Shown here: positions 1 through 11,241 of the stretch, piece after piece
How positions within the stretch are numbered: position 1 is the first letter of the stretch
Layout of the letters: every line of letters begins with the position of its first letter
Assembly (NCBI GenBank): GCA_905215015.1
Contig: CAJMOS010000091.1
Coordinates: forward strand, 1-11,927
Reading direction: 5' to 3'
Length of the DNA: 11,927 nt
Source of the DNA: an uncultured bacterium
Lineage (GTDB): Bacteria; Spirochaetota; Spirochaetia; Sphaerochaetales; Sphaerochaetaceae
Notes under the pieces: model-generated
What the model was told of the DNA's origin: nothing
Databases searched by the model: none
What the model saw: only the letters and a program-made list of their open reading frames with translations
Made by a program: the position numbers and the translations under genes

Positions 1-338
1 AGCAGCTTAATAAGGAAGTTGACGCTTCCCAGTTGCAGGGGCCGACCGGCATCGTCCTTGTGAAGGGTGATACCGCGAACGTCGCCGCCAAGGTGGTTTT
101 CGAGATCAAGGGCGAGGGTGCTCCGGTTGACGTGAAGGGCGGTCTTGTGGACGGCAAGTTCATGGACGCCGCCGAGATTGAGGCTTTCAGCAAGCTGCCC
201 TCGAAGAAGGATTTGCTTGCTATGTTGATGGGAACCCTGAATGCTCCTGTCCAGAAGCTGGCTGCTACGCTGCTCGCGTATCAGAAGAAAATGGAAGCCG
301 CCGGTGGCGCTGCCCCGGAAGCTCCCGCTGCTAACTAA
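1..338 (+). CDS. rplJ: 50S ribosomal protein L10 (C-terminal part, cut by window start)
   Basis: L10 anchors the L7/L12 dimers to 23S rRNA and forms the base of the ribosomal stalk. The reading frame is open from base 3, so the 5' end is missing and a TTG at 33 is not the start. About 111 residues remain before the TAA at 336-338. The visible part contains the typical TGIVLVKGD stretch and the segment around FSKLPSKKDLLAMLMGTLNAPVQKLAATLLA. In the family the latter leads into the C-terminal helix that binds L12 N-terminal domains. The protein ends in a short Ala/Pro/Glu-rich tail (GGAAPEAPAAN). The next gene is rplL, 64 bp downstream, the universal partner. The call rests on sequence recognition plus this context and is secure; only the N-terminal RNA-binding half is unseen. 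Confidence 0.95.
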   Translation, partial: QLNKEVDASQLQGPTGIVLVKGDTANVAAKVVFEIKGEGAPVDVKGGLVDGKFMDAAEIEAFSKLPSKKDLLAMLMGTLNAPVQKLAATLLAYQKKMEAAGGAAPEAPAAN

Positions 339-402
339 CCAATCTTAGTCTTCGTTCTTGTAACCTGCTACGATTGGAAAAAGATATTGAGGAGAAGGTA
401 AT

Positions 403-786
403 ATGGCTACGAAAGAAGAAATCATTGACGCTATCGCCAACATGACGGTTCTTGAGGTTTCTGACCTCATCAAAGCTATGGAAGAGAAGTTCGGCGTGCA
501 GGCTGCTGCCGCTGCCGCTGCTCCCGCCGCCGCTGCCGCTGCCGGTCCTGCCAAGGAAGAGCCGACCGAGTTCAACGTGATCCTGAAGGCTGCTGATCCG
601 ACCAAGAAGATCGCCGCGATCAAGGCTGTCCGCGCTCTGACCCAGGTTGGTCTTGGCGAGGCCAAGGCTCTGGTCGAGGCTGGCAACAAGACTATCAAGG
701 AGAACGTTTCCAAGGCTGACGCCGAGGCTGCCAAGAAGGCCCTTGAGGAAGCTGGTTGCACCGTCGAGGTCAAACCTGTTGAATAA
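403..786 (+). CDS. rplL: 50S ribosomal protein L7/L12
   Basis: L12 is the multi-copy mobile stalk protein that recruits translational GTPases (EF-Tu, EF-G, IF2) to the ribosome. The product is 127 residues, close to the usual 120-130. Residues 1-32 form the N-terminal dimerisation domain (MATKEEIIDAIANMTVLEVS), and 33-53 an Ala/Pro-rich hinge. Residues 54-127 form the factor-binding domain, with family motifs FNVILKAA, KIAAIKAVRALT, GLGEAKALVE and KKALEEAG. The start is fixed by a GGAGAAGG Shine-Dalgarno at 391-398. The 64-bp gap after rplJ carries a possible weak stem (CCAATC 339-344 with GATTGG 372-377, loop 27 nt) whose significance is unclear. A cysteine near the C-terminus (EEAGCTVEV) replaces the more usual Ala. 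The gene is followed by an attenuator-like hairpin before rpoB. Confidence 0.98.
   Translation: MATKEEIIDAIANMTVLEVSDLIKAMEEKFGVQAAAAAAAPAAAAAAGPAKEEPTEFNVILKAADPTKKIAAIKAVRALTQVGLGEAKALVEAGNKTIKENVSKADAEAAKKALEEAGCTVEVKPVE
502..543 (+). repeat. GCN triplet run encoding the L12 Ala-rich hinge
   Basis: Seven alanine codons (502-522), one CCC, then six more alanine codons (526-543) mix GCT and GCC only. The tract encodes A34-A40, P41 and A42-A47, the flexible hinge of L12. Alanine-rich hinges are normal for this family. The near-repetitive DNA could permit length variation between strains by slippage, which is an inference. Confidence 0.8.
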
Positions 787-817
787 TGATGGGGACTTTC
801 CCACCATTCTTCTAGAC

Positions 818-860
818 GCCACCGCAGGCTTCGGCCTGCGTGTGGCTTTGTCTGTCTTTT
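818..860 (+). terminator. Attenuator-like hairpin between rplL and rpoB
   Basis: A 7-bp GC-rich stem (823-829 with 834-840) closes a TTCG loop, giving the very stable C(UUCG)G tetraloop. Five more pairs (818-822 with 842-846) extend it below a single bulged T at 841. A T-rich but interrupted tract follows at 847-860 (TTTGTCTGTCTTTT). The broken T tract suggests partial rather than full termination, since rpoB has no other obvious promoter in the 123-bp gap. In E. coli an attenuator and an RNase III site occupy the same rplL-rpoB gap and set the ratio of stalk protein to polymerase subunits; the equivalent role here is inferred. A second small hairpin (GCTCC 864-868 with GGAGC 873-877) lies between it and the rpoB ribosome binding site. 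Confidence 0.75.
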
Positions 861-909
861 CCAGCTCCATGTGGAGCATATCCGATTTCCTTTTATCTCT
901 GGAGGGTAG

Positions 910-3900
910 ATGATGGTAGCCGCCGGCAAAGCCGTTAAGCGCTCTTACATCGGTTCCGATTTCCAGGAAGTTTGCGAGCTTCCCAACCTGATTGGAATCC
1001 AGCTTGAAAGTTATGAACGCTTCCTGCAAAGAAAACGCTACGAGAAGGGACAAGCGCCCGATCCGAACCTTGGCCTCGAGAAGGTCTTTCAGTCCACGTT
1101 CCCGATTGAAATCCCGAACGGAGAAATGAGACTGGTGTATGAGGGGTATCAGTTCGATTTTGACAACATCAAGTTCTCCGAGAGCGAGTGCAAGCAGAAG
1201 GGACGCACCTACAGCGTGCCTCTGAAAGCCACGATCAGCCTGGAGTTCTCCAATGGCGAGATTCGTGAGAAGGAAATCTTCTTTGGCGATATTCCGCTTA
1301 TGACCGACCGCGGTACCTTCATCATCAATGGTGCCGAGCGTGTCGTCGTCAGCCAGATCCATCGCAGCCCTGGCGTCATCTTCTCCAACGAGAAGGGCGT
1401 CTGCTCTGCCAAAATCGTCCCATACCGCGGATCCTGGCTGGAGTTTGAGATTGATGAGAAGAAGAACCTGATTTACACCAAGATCGACCGCCGCAAGCGT
1501 ATTCTTGGCACGCTCTTCCTGAGAGCGATCGGGTTCGATACCCGTGAGAAGATTGTCGCCCAGTTCTATAAGAGCAACGAAGTCGAGCTCACGGAGGATA
1601 CAAAGGCCGACTACGACGGCAGCTATCTGTACAAGGACGTCTACGCCGATGTCGACGGCGAGAAGAAGAAGATCCTGCGCGCCGGCGACATGCTCAACGG
1701 CAACCTGATTGACGATTTGATGCAGCGCGGCATCACCAAACTTTCCCTGGTCGACATGGACAAGGAGACCGAGGGTACGTTGCACAGCGACCTGATCCTC
1801 AACTGCTTTGTCGAGGAGGATACCCGCCATACCTCCGAAGGCCTGGATGAGCCGAGCAAGGCTGATGTCCTGACACCGATCTATTCCGTGTTGCTGCCCG
1901 GCGAGCCGGTCGCCATCGAGCGTGCCGAGAAGGATTTGCCTGACATGTTCTTCTCCGACCGCAAGTACAATCTTGGCGATGTCGGCCGCTACAAGTTCAA
2001 CAAGAAGTTCGGCGGAAACGTGTCCACCGACGTCACGACCCTGTTGCCCGAGGATATCATCCATACGATGAACTATCTGATGCGGGTCTACATCCGTGAG
2101 AAGAACTTCGACGATATCGACCATCTTGGCAACCGCCGTGTCCGCTCGGTCGGCGAGCTCCTGCAGAACGCGATGAGCGCCGCATTCAGCCGCATGGACA
2201 AGATCGCCAAGGAACGGATGAACCTGATGATTGCTGACGATAGCGCCCGTAACTCCGCCAAGCCCCAGGATTTCATCTCCATCAAACCGGTGGTCGCCGC
2301 TGTCAAGGAGTTCTTCGGCTCCAGCCAGCTGTCCCAGTTCATGGACCAGTGCAACCCGCTTTCCGAGTTGACCCACAAGCGCCGTCTGAACGCGCTCGGC
2401 CCCGGTGGTCTTTCCCGTGACCGCGCCGGATTCGAGGTCCGTGACGTCCACTACACCCATTACGGACGCATCTGCCCGATTGAGACTCCTGAAGGTCCGA
2501 ACATCGGCCTGATTGTCAGCTTGGCCAACTACACCAAGGTCAACCAGTATGGTTTCCTTGAGACTCCCTACCGCAAGGTAGTCGACGGCATCGCCACCAA
2601 GGAGGTCGAATACCTGGACGCGGACGTGGAGGAGAACTATGTGCTCGCCATGGCCAACGCCAAGATCGACAAGGACGGGCATTTCCTGGACAAGGAGGTT
2701 CCTGTCCGCCACAACGGCGATTACACCACGATGCCGGCAAGCGAGGTCGACTACATGGATGTCAGCCCGAAGCAGGTCATCAGTGTCGCCGCCAGCCTGA
2801 TTCCGTTCCTTGAGCATGATGATGCGAACCGTGCCTTGATGGGCTGCAACATGCAGCGCCAGGCGGTCCCGCTTCTGTTCCCGGAGACTCCGAGAGTCGG
2901 TACCGGTATGGAGGCGAAGGCGGCCTATGATTCCGGCGTACTCGTCAAGGCGAAGCGCAGCGGCACCGTGGACTATGTCAGCTCCAACAAGATCGTGATC
3001 CGCCCGGACAAGGCGGAGATCGACGGAGAGGTCGACTACTACGAGCTGCAGAAGTACCAGAGGACCAACCAGGATACCTGCTTCAGCCAGAAGCCGATTG
3101 TCAACAGGGGTCAGCACGTCGTCGAGGGTGAGCCCATCGCAGATGGTCCCGCCACCCAGAACGGCGAGCTTGCCTTGGGCCGCAACATCCTGGTCGGATT
3201 CGTTCCTTGGAACGGGTATAACTACGAGGATGCCGTCCTTATCAGCGAGAAGGTGGTCAAAGAGGATATCTTCACCACCATCCATATCCATGAGTTCTCC
3301 ATCGACATCCGCGAGACCAAGCTGGGGGCCGAGAAGCTGACCCGCGAGATCCCGAACGTTGGCGAGAAGCTGCTTTCCTCTTTGGACAAGGACGGTATCG
3401 TCCGTGTCGGCACCATCGTCCATCCGGGTTCCATCCTGGTCGGCAAGGTGACCCCGAAGAGCGAGAGCGACACGACCCCCGAGTTCAAGTTGCTCAACTC
3501 GATTTTCGGAGAGAAGGCACAGGAAGTGCGCGACACCTCCCTAAAGGTGCCCCATGGCACCGAAGGCACGGTCATCGACATCCAGCGCCTGACCCACGAG
3601 GAGAACGACGAGCTTCCTGCCGGAGTGGAGGAGACCGTCAAGGTCCTGATCGCCACCAAGCGCAAGCTGCAGGCAGGCGACAAGATGGCCGGCCGCCATG
3701 GCAACAAGGGTGTTGTCAGCCGTGTCCTGCCGGAAGAGGATATGCCGTTCATGGAGGATGGCAGGCCGCTTGATGTCTGTCTGAACCCCCTCGGCGTTCC
3801 GAGCCGTATGAACATCGGCCAGTTGATGGAGACCCAGCTTGGTTGGGCTGCCGTCAACCTTGACGAGTGGTACTCTTCGCCGGTCTTCCAGAGCGCGACG

Positions 3901-4434
3901 ATGGAGCAGATCGAGGCGAAGATGAAGGAGGCCGGACTTCCGACCGATTCCAAGGTGACCCTGTACGACGGCAGAACCGGTGTTCCGTTCGTCAACAAGG
4001 TATTCTGCGGATACATCTACTACCTGAAGCTGCACCACTTGGTTGATGACAAGATGCATGCCCGTTCCACCGGCCCCTACTCGTTGGTGACCCAGCAGCC
4101 GCTCGGAGGCAAGGCCCAGTTCGGTGGCCAGCGTCTCGGAGAGATGGAGGTCTGGGCTTTGGAGGCCTATGGCGCCGCCAACAACCTGCAGGAACTGCTC
4201 ACCATCAAGAGTGACGACATGAACGGCCGTGTGAAGATTTATGAGAACATCGTCAAGGGCGAGCCTGTCTCTGGCGTCGGTACTCCGGAGGCGTTCAACG
4301 TCCTGATGCAGGAAATCCGGGGCCTGGCACTGGATTTGTCCGTGTACGATGGAGACGGCAATCAGGTTCCGCTCACCGAGAGGGACGCCAAGCTGATCAA
4401 CGAGCGCAAACAGAAGGGCTCGTTGGATAAGTAA
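910..4434 (+). CDS. rpoB: DNA-directed RNA polymerase subunit beta
   Basis: RpoB forms half of the RNA polymerase active cleft. The product is 1174 residues, similar to other spirochaetes and shorter than E. coli (1342) because the large lineage insertions are absent. Landmarks are RSPGV (152-156), rifampicin cluster I (470-496, GSSQLSQFMDQ through KRRLNALG), and TPEGPNIGL. K925 and K933 in GDKMAG/GRHGNKG are equivalent to E. coli K1065 and K1073. The C-terminal GGKAQFGGQRLGEMEVWALE (1066-1085) packs against RpoC. N494 is equivalent to E. coli S531, a substitution associated with intrinsic rifampicin resistance in treponemes and Borrelia. C481 occupies E. coli position 518. Two in-frame ATGs (910 and 913) follow GGAGG at 901-905. 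The second has the better spacing (7 nt versus 4), so the protein may begin one residue later. rpoC follows after 11 bp. Confidence 0.99.
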   Translation: MMVAAGKAVKRSYIGSDFQEVCELPNLIGIQLESYERFLQRKRYEKGQAPDPNLGLEKVFQSTFPIEIPNGEMRLVYEGYQFDFDNIKFSESECKQKGRTYSVPLKATISLEFSNGEIREKEIFFGDIPLMTDRGTFIINGAERVVVSQIHRSPGVIFSNEKGVCSAKIVPYRGSWLEFEIDEKKNLIYTKIDRRKRILGTLFLRAIGFDTREKIVAQFYKSNEVELTEDTKADYDGSYLYKDVYADVDGEKKKILRAGDMLNGNLIDDLMQRGITKLSLVDMDKETEGTLHSDLILNCFVEEDTRHTSEGLDEPSKADVLTPIYSVLLPGEPVAIERAEKDLPDMFFSDRKYNLGDVGRYKFNKKFGGNVSTDVTTLLPEDIIHTMNYLMRVYIREKNFDDIDHLGNRRVRSVGELLQNAMSAAFSRMDKIAKERMNLMIADDSARNSAKPQDFISIKPVVAAVKEFFGSSQLSQFMDQCNPLSELTHKRRLNALGPGGLSRDRAGFEVRDVHYTHYGRICPIETPEGPNIGLIVSLANYTKVNQYGFLETPYRKVVDGIATKEVEYLDADVEENYVLAMANAKIDKDGHFLDKEVPVRHNGDYTTMPASEVDYMDVSPKQVISVAASLIPFLEHDDANRALMGCNMQRQAVPLLFPETPRVGTGMEAKAAYDSGVLVKAKRSGTVDYVSSNKIVIRPDKAEIDGEVDYYELQKYQRTNQDTCFSQKPIVNRGQHVVEGEPIADGPATQNGELALGRNILVGFVPWNGYNYEDAVLISEKVVKEDIFTTIHIHEFSIDIRETKLGAEKLTREIPNVGEKLLSSLDKDGIVRVGTIVHPGSILVGKVTPKSESDTTPEFKLLNSIFGEKAQEVRDTSLKVPHGTEGTVIDIQRLTHEENDELPAGVEETVKVLIATKRKLQAGDKMAGRHGNKGVVSRVLPEEDMPFMEDGRPLDVCLNPLGVPSRMNIGQLMETQLGWAAVNLDEWYSSPVFQSATMEQIEAKMKEAGLPTDSKVTLYDGRTGVPFVNKVFCGYIYYLKLHHLVDDKMHARSTGPYSLVTQQPLGGKAQFGGQRLGEMEVWALEAYGAANNLQELLTIKSDDMNGRVKIYENIVKGEPVSGVGTPEAFNVLMQEIRGLALDLSVYDGDGNQVPLTERDAKLINERKQKGSLDK

Positions 4435-4445
4435 GGAGGAGCCGA

Positions 4446-8795
<4,350 letters not shown>

Positions 8796-8880
8796 GCGAA
8801 GCCTGTTGGCGGAGCAAACCCCCACGACCATCTCCATGCAAGCCTCGTTGGCTCCATGCTGAGTTACGGTTTTTGATAGA

Positions 8881-8935
8881 TGCGTCGTCCGGTAGAGGAC
8901 GACGCAGGCCCCTATGGTGTGAGACATGGCGGGCC
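8881..8935 (+). promoter_or_regulatory. Two adjacent RNA hairpins in the rpoC-rpsL gap
   Basis: The first hairpin is a perfect 10-bp stem (8881-8890 with 8897-8906) with loop GGTAGA. The second starts at the next base: GGCCC 8907-8911 pairs with GGGCC 8931-8935. It continues with five pairs (8912-8916 with 8925-8929, one of them G-U) after a bulged C at 8930. Neither is followed by a T tract, so they are not simple terminators. They end 9 nt before the rpsL ribosome binding site. A processing site that separates polymerase from ribosomal-protein mRNA, or a translational operator for S7 or S12, are the two readings I find plausible. Upstream (8836-8858) a weaker broken stem holds a repeated CTCCATGC. 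I see no convincing sigma-70 promoter in this 166-bp gap. Confidence 0.55.
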
Positions 8936-8961
8936 GACAAAATAGAGGAGTGTATCGAAAG

Positions 8962-9336
8962 ATGCCTACAATTAATCAGCTGATCAGAAAGGGCCGGAAG
9001 CAGGTCTCCAAGAAGACCAAGTCCCCGGCTCTCGAGGGTTGTCCTCAGAAGCGTGGTGTTTGCACCCGTGTCATGACCATGACCCCGAAGAAGCCTAACT
9101 CCGCTCTCAGAAAGGTCGCTCGTGTGCGCCTTTCCAACGGCATTGAGGTTACCGCTTACATCCCCGGTATCGGGCACAACCTGCAGGAGCACTCTGTCGT
9201 GCTTATGCGTGGCGGAAGAGTCAAGGACCTTCCTGGTGTCCGTTATCACATCATCCGTGGTACCAAGGATACGCAGGGTGTCGCCGATCGCAAGAGAAGC
9301 CGCTCCAAGTATGGTGCCAAGAGACCAAAGGCTTGA
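8962..9336 (+). CDS. rpsL: 30S ribosomal protein S12
   Basis: S12 sits at the decoding centre of the 30S subunit and helps check codon-anticodon pairing. The 124-residue product matches the standard length and begins MPTINQLIRKGRK as in the family. The frame is open further upstream to an ATG at 8926, but the conserved N-terminus and the GAGGAG site at 8945-8950 support the start at 8962; the spacing of 11 nt is a little long. Conserved blocks are CPQKRGVCTRV (27-37), TPKKPNSALRK (41-51) and VKDLPGVRYHIIRGT (from 87). K43 and K88, where streptomycin-resistance changes arise in other bacteria, are both wild type. D89 is the residue methylthiolated by RimO where that enzyme exists. rpsG follows after 15 bp, the usual str-operon partner. 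Confidence 0.98.
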   Translation: MPTINQLIRKGRKQVSKKTKSPALEGCPQKRGVCTRVMTMTPKKPNSALRKVARVRLSNGIEVTAYIPGIGHNLQEHSVVLMRGGRVKDLPGVRYHIIRGTKDTQGVADRKRSRSKYGAKRPKA

Positions 9337-9351
9337 TTGGGGAGGTAGCAT

Positions 9352-9822
9352 ATGTCGAGAAGAGCATCGAAGCATACCAAGGTTGTTGTCGCCGATCCCG
9401 TGTATCAGAGCACTGCTGTGGAGAAGTTCATCTGCCGCATGATGGTCGATGGCAAGAAGTCCACCAGCAGCAAGATCCTGTACACCGCCATGGAAGAGAT
9501 GGCCAAGAAGACTGGCGAGAAGCCGCTTGACTCCTTCAACAAGGCGATTGACAACGTCAAACCGCTGGTCGAGGTCAAGAGCCGCCGTGTCGGTGGCGCC
9601 ACCTACCAGGTGCCTGTCGAGATCAGGGATGACCGCAAGGAAGCCCTGTCCATGAGATGGATCATCGCTGCCGCTCGTGCCCGCAATGGCAAGAGCATGG
9701 CCGAGAAGCTCACTGCCGAGCTTCTGGATGCCATCAACAGCACCGGCGCAGCCTTCAAGAAGAAGGAAGATACCCACCGCATGGCCGAGGCCAACAAGGC
9801 TTTCAGCCATGTCCGCTGGTAA
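9352..9822 (+). CDS. rpsG: 30S ribosomal protein S7
   Basis: S7 is a primary 16S rRNA-binding protein that nucleates assembly of the 30S head. It lies near the E site. The product is 156 residues, the common length in bacteria. It begins MSRRASKHTK and contains the family blocks DPVYQSTAVEKFICRMM, KILYTAMEEM, NVKPLVEVKSRRVGGATYQVP, and RWIIAAARARNGKSMAEKL; the tail is RMAEANKAFSHVRW. A GGGGAGG Shine-Dalgarno at 9339-9345 lies in the 15-bp gap after rpsL. It is the last gene of the run: a strong terminator begins 19 bp after its stop. The usual next genes of the str operon, fusA and tuf, are absent here, and tuf appears 1.7 kb away behind its own promoter. Confidence 0.98.
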   Translation: MSRRASKHTKVVVADPVYQSTAVEKFICRMMVDGKKSTSSKILYTAMEEMAKKTGEKPLDSFNKAIDNVKPLVEVKSRRVGGATYQVPVEIRDDRKEALSMRWIIAAARARNGKSMAEKLTAELLDAINSTGAAFKKKEDTHRMAEANKAFSHVRW

Positions 9823-9841
9823 GCAGCACTGGTCGTGTAAG

Positions 9842-9871
9842 AAAACCGCAGGTTCAGGCCTGCGGTTTTTT
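9842..9871 (+). terminator. Intrinsic terminator after rpsG, probably bidirectional
   Basis: An 11-bp perfect stem (9842-9852 with 9859-9869) encloses loop TTCAGG; the seven GC-rich inner pairs CCGCAGG/CCTGCGG are flanked by four A-T pairs. On the + strand the transcript ends in six Ts, then GTTT, a textbook rho-independent terminator for the rplJ-rpsG run. Read on the - strand the stem is followed by TTTTCTTAC and lies just downstream of the stop of the convergent gene at 9888, so it can serve both units. The core is almost the same as the hairpin in the rplL-rpoB gap. Confidence 0.93.
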
Positions 9872-9887
9872 GTTTGTCCAAAAGCGC

Positions 9888-10445
9888 TCAGAAGAGGCGT
9901 TTGAAGCTGACGGAAAACTGCAGGCCCTCTGCCAGGTGCTCGTCTGGATTCCCGATGATCAAGCCGCTCGGGTTGAACAGGTGGATGTAGCCGACAGAAA
10001 GCTCCATCCCCTCCTTGCGGGAGATCGTCCATCGGTATCCCGTCTGGAACGACAGCTGGTAGACTTCTCCGCCATTGTCTTCCGCCTTGCCCTTTGGCGC
10101 GTCGTTTCCGACATATTCCAGAAAATTCAGCCCGAAGGCGGTTCCAAGGAAACATCCCTGCTGGTCCTTGTGGAACGGATAGTAGCGGACGCCTGTTTCG
10201 ATGCCGACGGTGACCATCCAGATGTCTTCGTCGCTGGCCTTGCCGATCGTGTGGGTGAAGCCGCCGGTGGCGGAAATGTGAGGGAGCAGGTTTTGCTCAT
10301 AGCGGAGGCCGAAGCCGATGCCCATGTGCCGGAGCGACCGCGCAAGTGACGAGAAATCCGCGGAGAAGGAGCTGCGGACCGGCGTCGCCGAAAGAGGGAG
10401 CGCGAGAAGCAGCGCGAGCAAGGATTGTATGGGTCTTTTTCTCAT
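9888..10445 (-). CDS. Small outer-membrane beta-barrel-like protein, unknown function
   Basis: The product is 185 residues. It starts MRKRPIQSLLALLLALPLSA, a classical signal peptide with likely cleavage after A20; there is no lipobox cysteine. The mature part of about 165 residues shows short alternating polar/hydrophobic stretches rich in Gly and aromatics (GIGFGLRYEQ, VGIETGVRYYPF, LSFQTGYRWTI, LSVGYIHLF). It ends in QFSVSFKRLF with a C-terminal Phe, the usual signal for BAM-dependent barrels. Size fits an eight-stranded barrel, loosely like OmpW or DUF3575 families, but I do not recognise a specific one. The frame is open to 10586, but the signal peptide fixes the start at 10445. That start is 2 bp after the stop of the upstream gene and has only a weak GAAG site, so translational coupling is likely. 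Confidence 0.75.
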   Translation of the reverse strand: MRKRPIQSLLALLLALPLSATPVRSSFSADFSSLARSLRHMGIGFGLRYEQNLLPHISATGGFTHTIGKASDEDIWMVTVGIETGVRYYPFHKDQQGCFLGTAFGLNFLEYVGNDAPKGKAEDNGGEVYQLSFQTGYRWTISRKEGMELSVGYIHLFNPSGLIIGNPDEHLAEGLQFSVSFKRLF

Positions 10446-10447
10446 CT

Positions 10448-11152
10448 TCACACTAGCACCAAACGAAGGTTGTCCAGTCTCGAATTGCCTTTCTTGACCG
10501 AGACGGTGATGACATTGCCTGCTTTGACGGGAATGCTGAAGGTCTTGCCTGCAAGGTGCGTTTTCTCTTTCGCAGTGAACGACCATACCTGTCTGTTGTC
10601 GATTTTTACCACAATGGTGGCGCCGGCGTCCAGTTCATCGGTCACTGGCTCCGCGCCTCTGCCGCTGAGAAAGCCACACAGGGTGTGGTATCCGCTGGGA
10701 ACCTTGCCTTTGCCCACGGAGATGCCACGGGTATTGGACGGCTTGCTGGTCCCATACAGCGTGATGGTGTACCACATGTCGCTTGGCGTCGCGTCGAGAA
10801 CATCGTCAATCTGGTTCCACGGCGAGCCGCTGGCATAGGTGATGGTGGTTTTCTCCTCCTTCGGGGGAATGGGGCCGATGGAAAAGCCGACTGCCTGGTA
10901 GAGGTCCGCCAACCTTCGGTTGTAGACGCATGCGAACGGGACATTGAGGAGCCAGAAACCGAAGATGCCGGTGGCATGGGTGAGGATGACAAGCACGAGC
11001 ATCGGTATATAGAGGAACGAAAGCAGGATGGTGGCCGGAATATCCCCGAGATAGCCCGTGTAGAAGGGCCCGAGGAGAAATGTCATCCACGAGAAACCAC
11101 AAGGCAGCTTCACCTCTTCGGTATCGGTGTGGTAGATTTGCTCATGTGCCAT
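10448..11152 (-). CDS. Multi-pass membrane protein with beta-rich C-terminal domain, unknown function
   Basis: The product is 234 residues. Residues 17-36 (PCGFSWMTFLLGPFYTGYLG), 38-57 and 60-77 are hydrophobic and likely form three membrane segments. The FSWxxFLLGPFY motif followed by helices and a YNRRLADLYQAVG stretch resembles DUF2628/TM2-like small membrane proteins, a tentative match. From about residue 95 the protein changes to a hydrophilic, Thr/Ser/Gly/Val-rich region of some 140 residues that looks all-beta (for example GKTFSIPVKAGNVITVSVKK). No catalytic motif is visible. The start is supported by AAGAGG (11164-11159 on this strand), 6 nt before ATG. A candidate promoter lies about 60-90 bp upstream. 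It is the first gene of a two-gene unit with the barrel-like protein, which suggests an envelope role. Its membrane topology is not certain. Confidence 0.75.
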   Translation of the reverse strand: MAHEQIYHTDTEEVKLPCGFSWMTFLLGPFYTGYLGDIPATILLSFLYIPMLVLVILTHATGIFGFWLLNVPFACVYNRRLADLYQAVGFSIGPIPPKEEKTTITYASGSPWNQIDDVLDATPSDMWYTITLYGTSKPSNTRGISVGKGKVPSGYHTLCGFLSGRGAEPVTDELDAGATIVVKIDNRQVWSFTAKEKTHLAGKTFSIPVKAGNVITVSVKKGNSRLDNLRLVLV

Positions 11153-11212
11153 GGAAAACCTCTTGTCCAGTATTGCAGATTTTCCCGCTTGAGGACAGTT
11201 CCAAATAGTTGT

Positions 11213-11241
11213 TTTATAAGGTTTTCCCGAATGCTTGACAC
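11213..11241 (-). promoter_or_regulatory. Candidate sigma-70 promoter for the two-gene - strand unit
   Basis: On the - strand GTGTCA (11241-11236, 4 of 6 to the -35 consensus) and TATAAA (11218-11213, 5 of 6 to the -10) are separated by 17 bp. Transcription would begin near 11206 and give a leader of about 54 nt before the ATG at 11152. The -35 box lies on top of the -35 box of the divergent tuf promoter. Confidence 0.55.

Noticed and set aside
33..35. TTG as a start codon for L10
   Set aside because: The frame is open to the window edge with L10-like residues before it; the gene is simply cut by the window.
331..3423. A 1030-codon open frame on the - strand opposite rplL and rpoB
   Set aside because: It is antisense to two certain genes. 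Its translation has no recognisable family, and such frames arise from strong codon bias that removes reverse-strand stops.
8873..8901. TTGATA at 8873-8878 as the -35 of an rpsL promoter
   Set aside because: No acceptable -10 lies 16-18 bp downstream; that stretch is part of the strong hairpin.
8926..8961. An in-frame ATG at 8926 that would add 12 residues to S12
   Set aside because: S12 proteins begin at the MPTINQL-type sequence, and the ribosome binding site at 8945-8950 lies inside the would-be extension, pointing to 8962.
10446..10586. A 47-residue N-terminal extension of the barrel-like protein from an upstream start
   Set aside because: It would overlap the upstream gene and bury a clear signal peptide that begins at the ATG ending at 10445.
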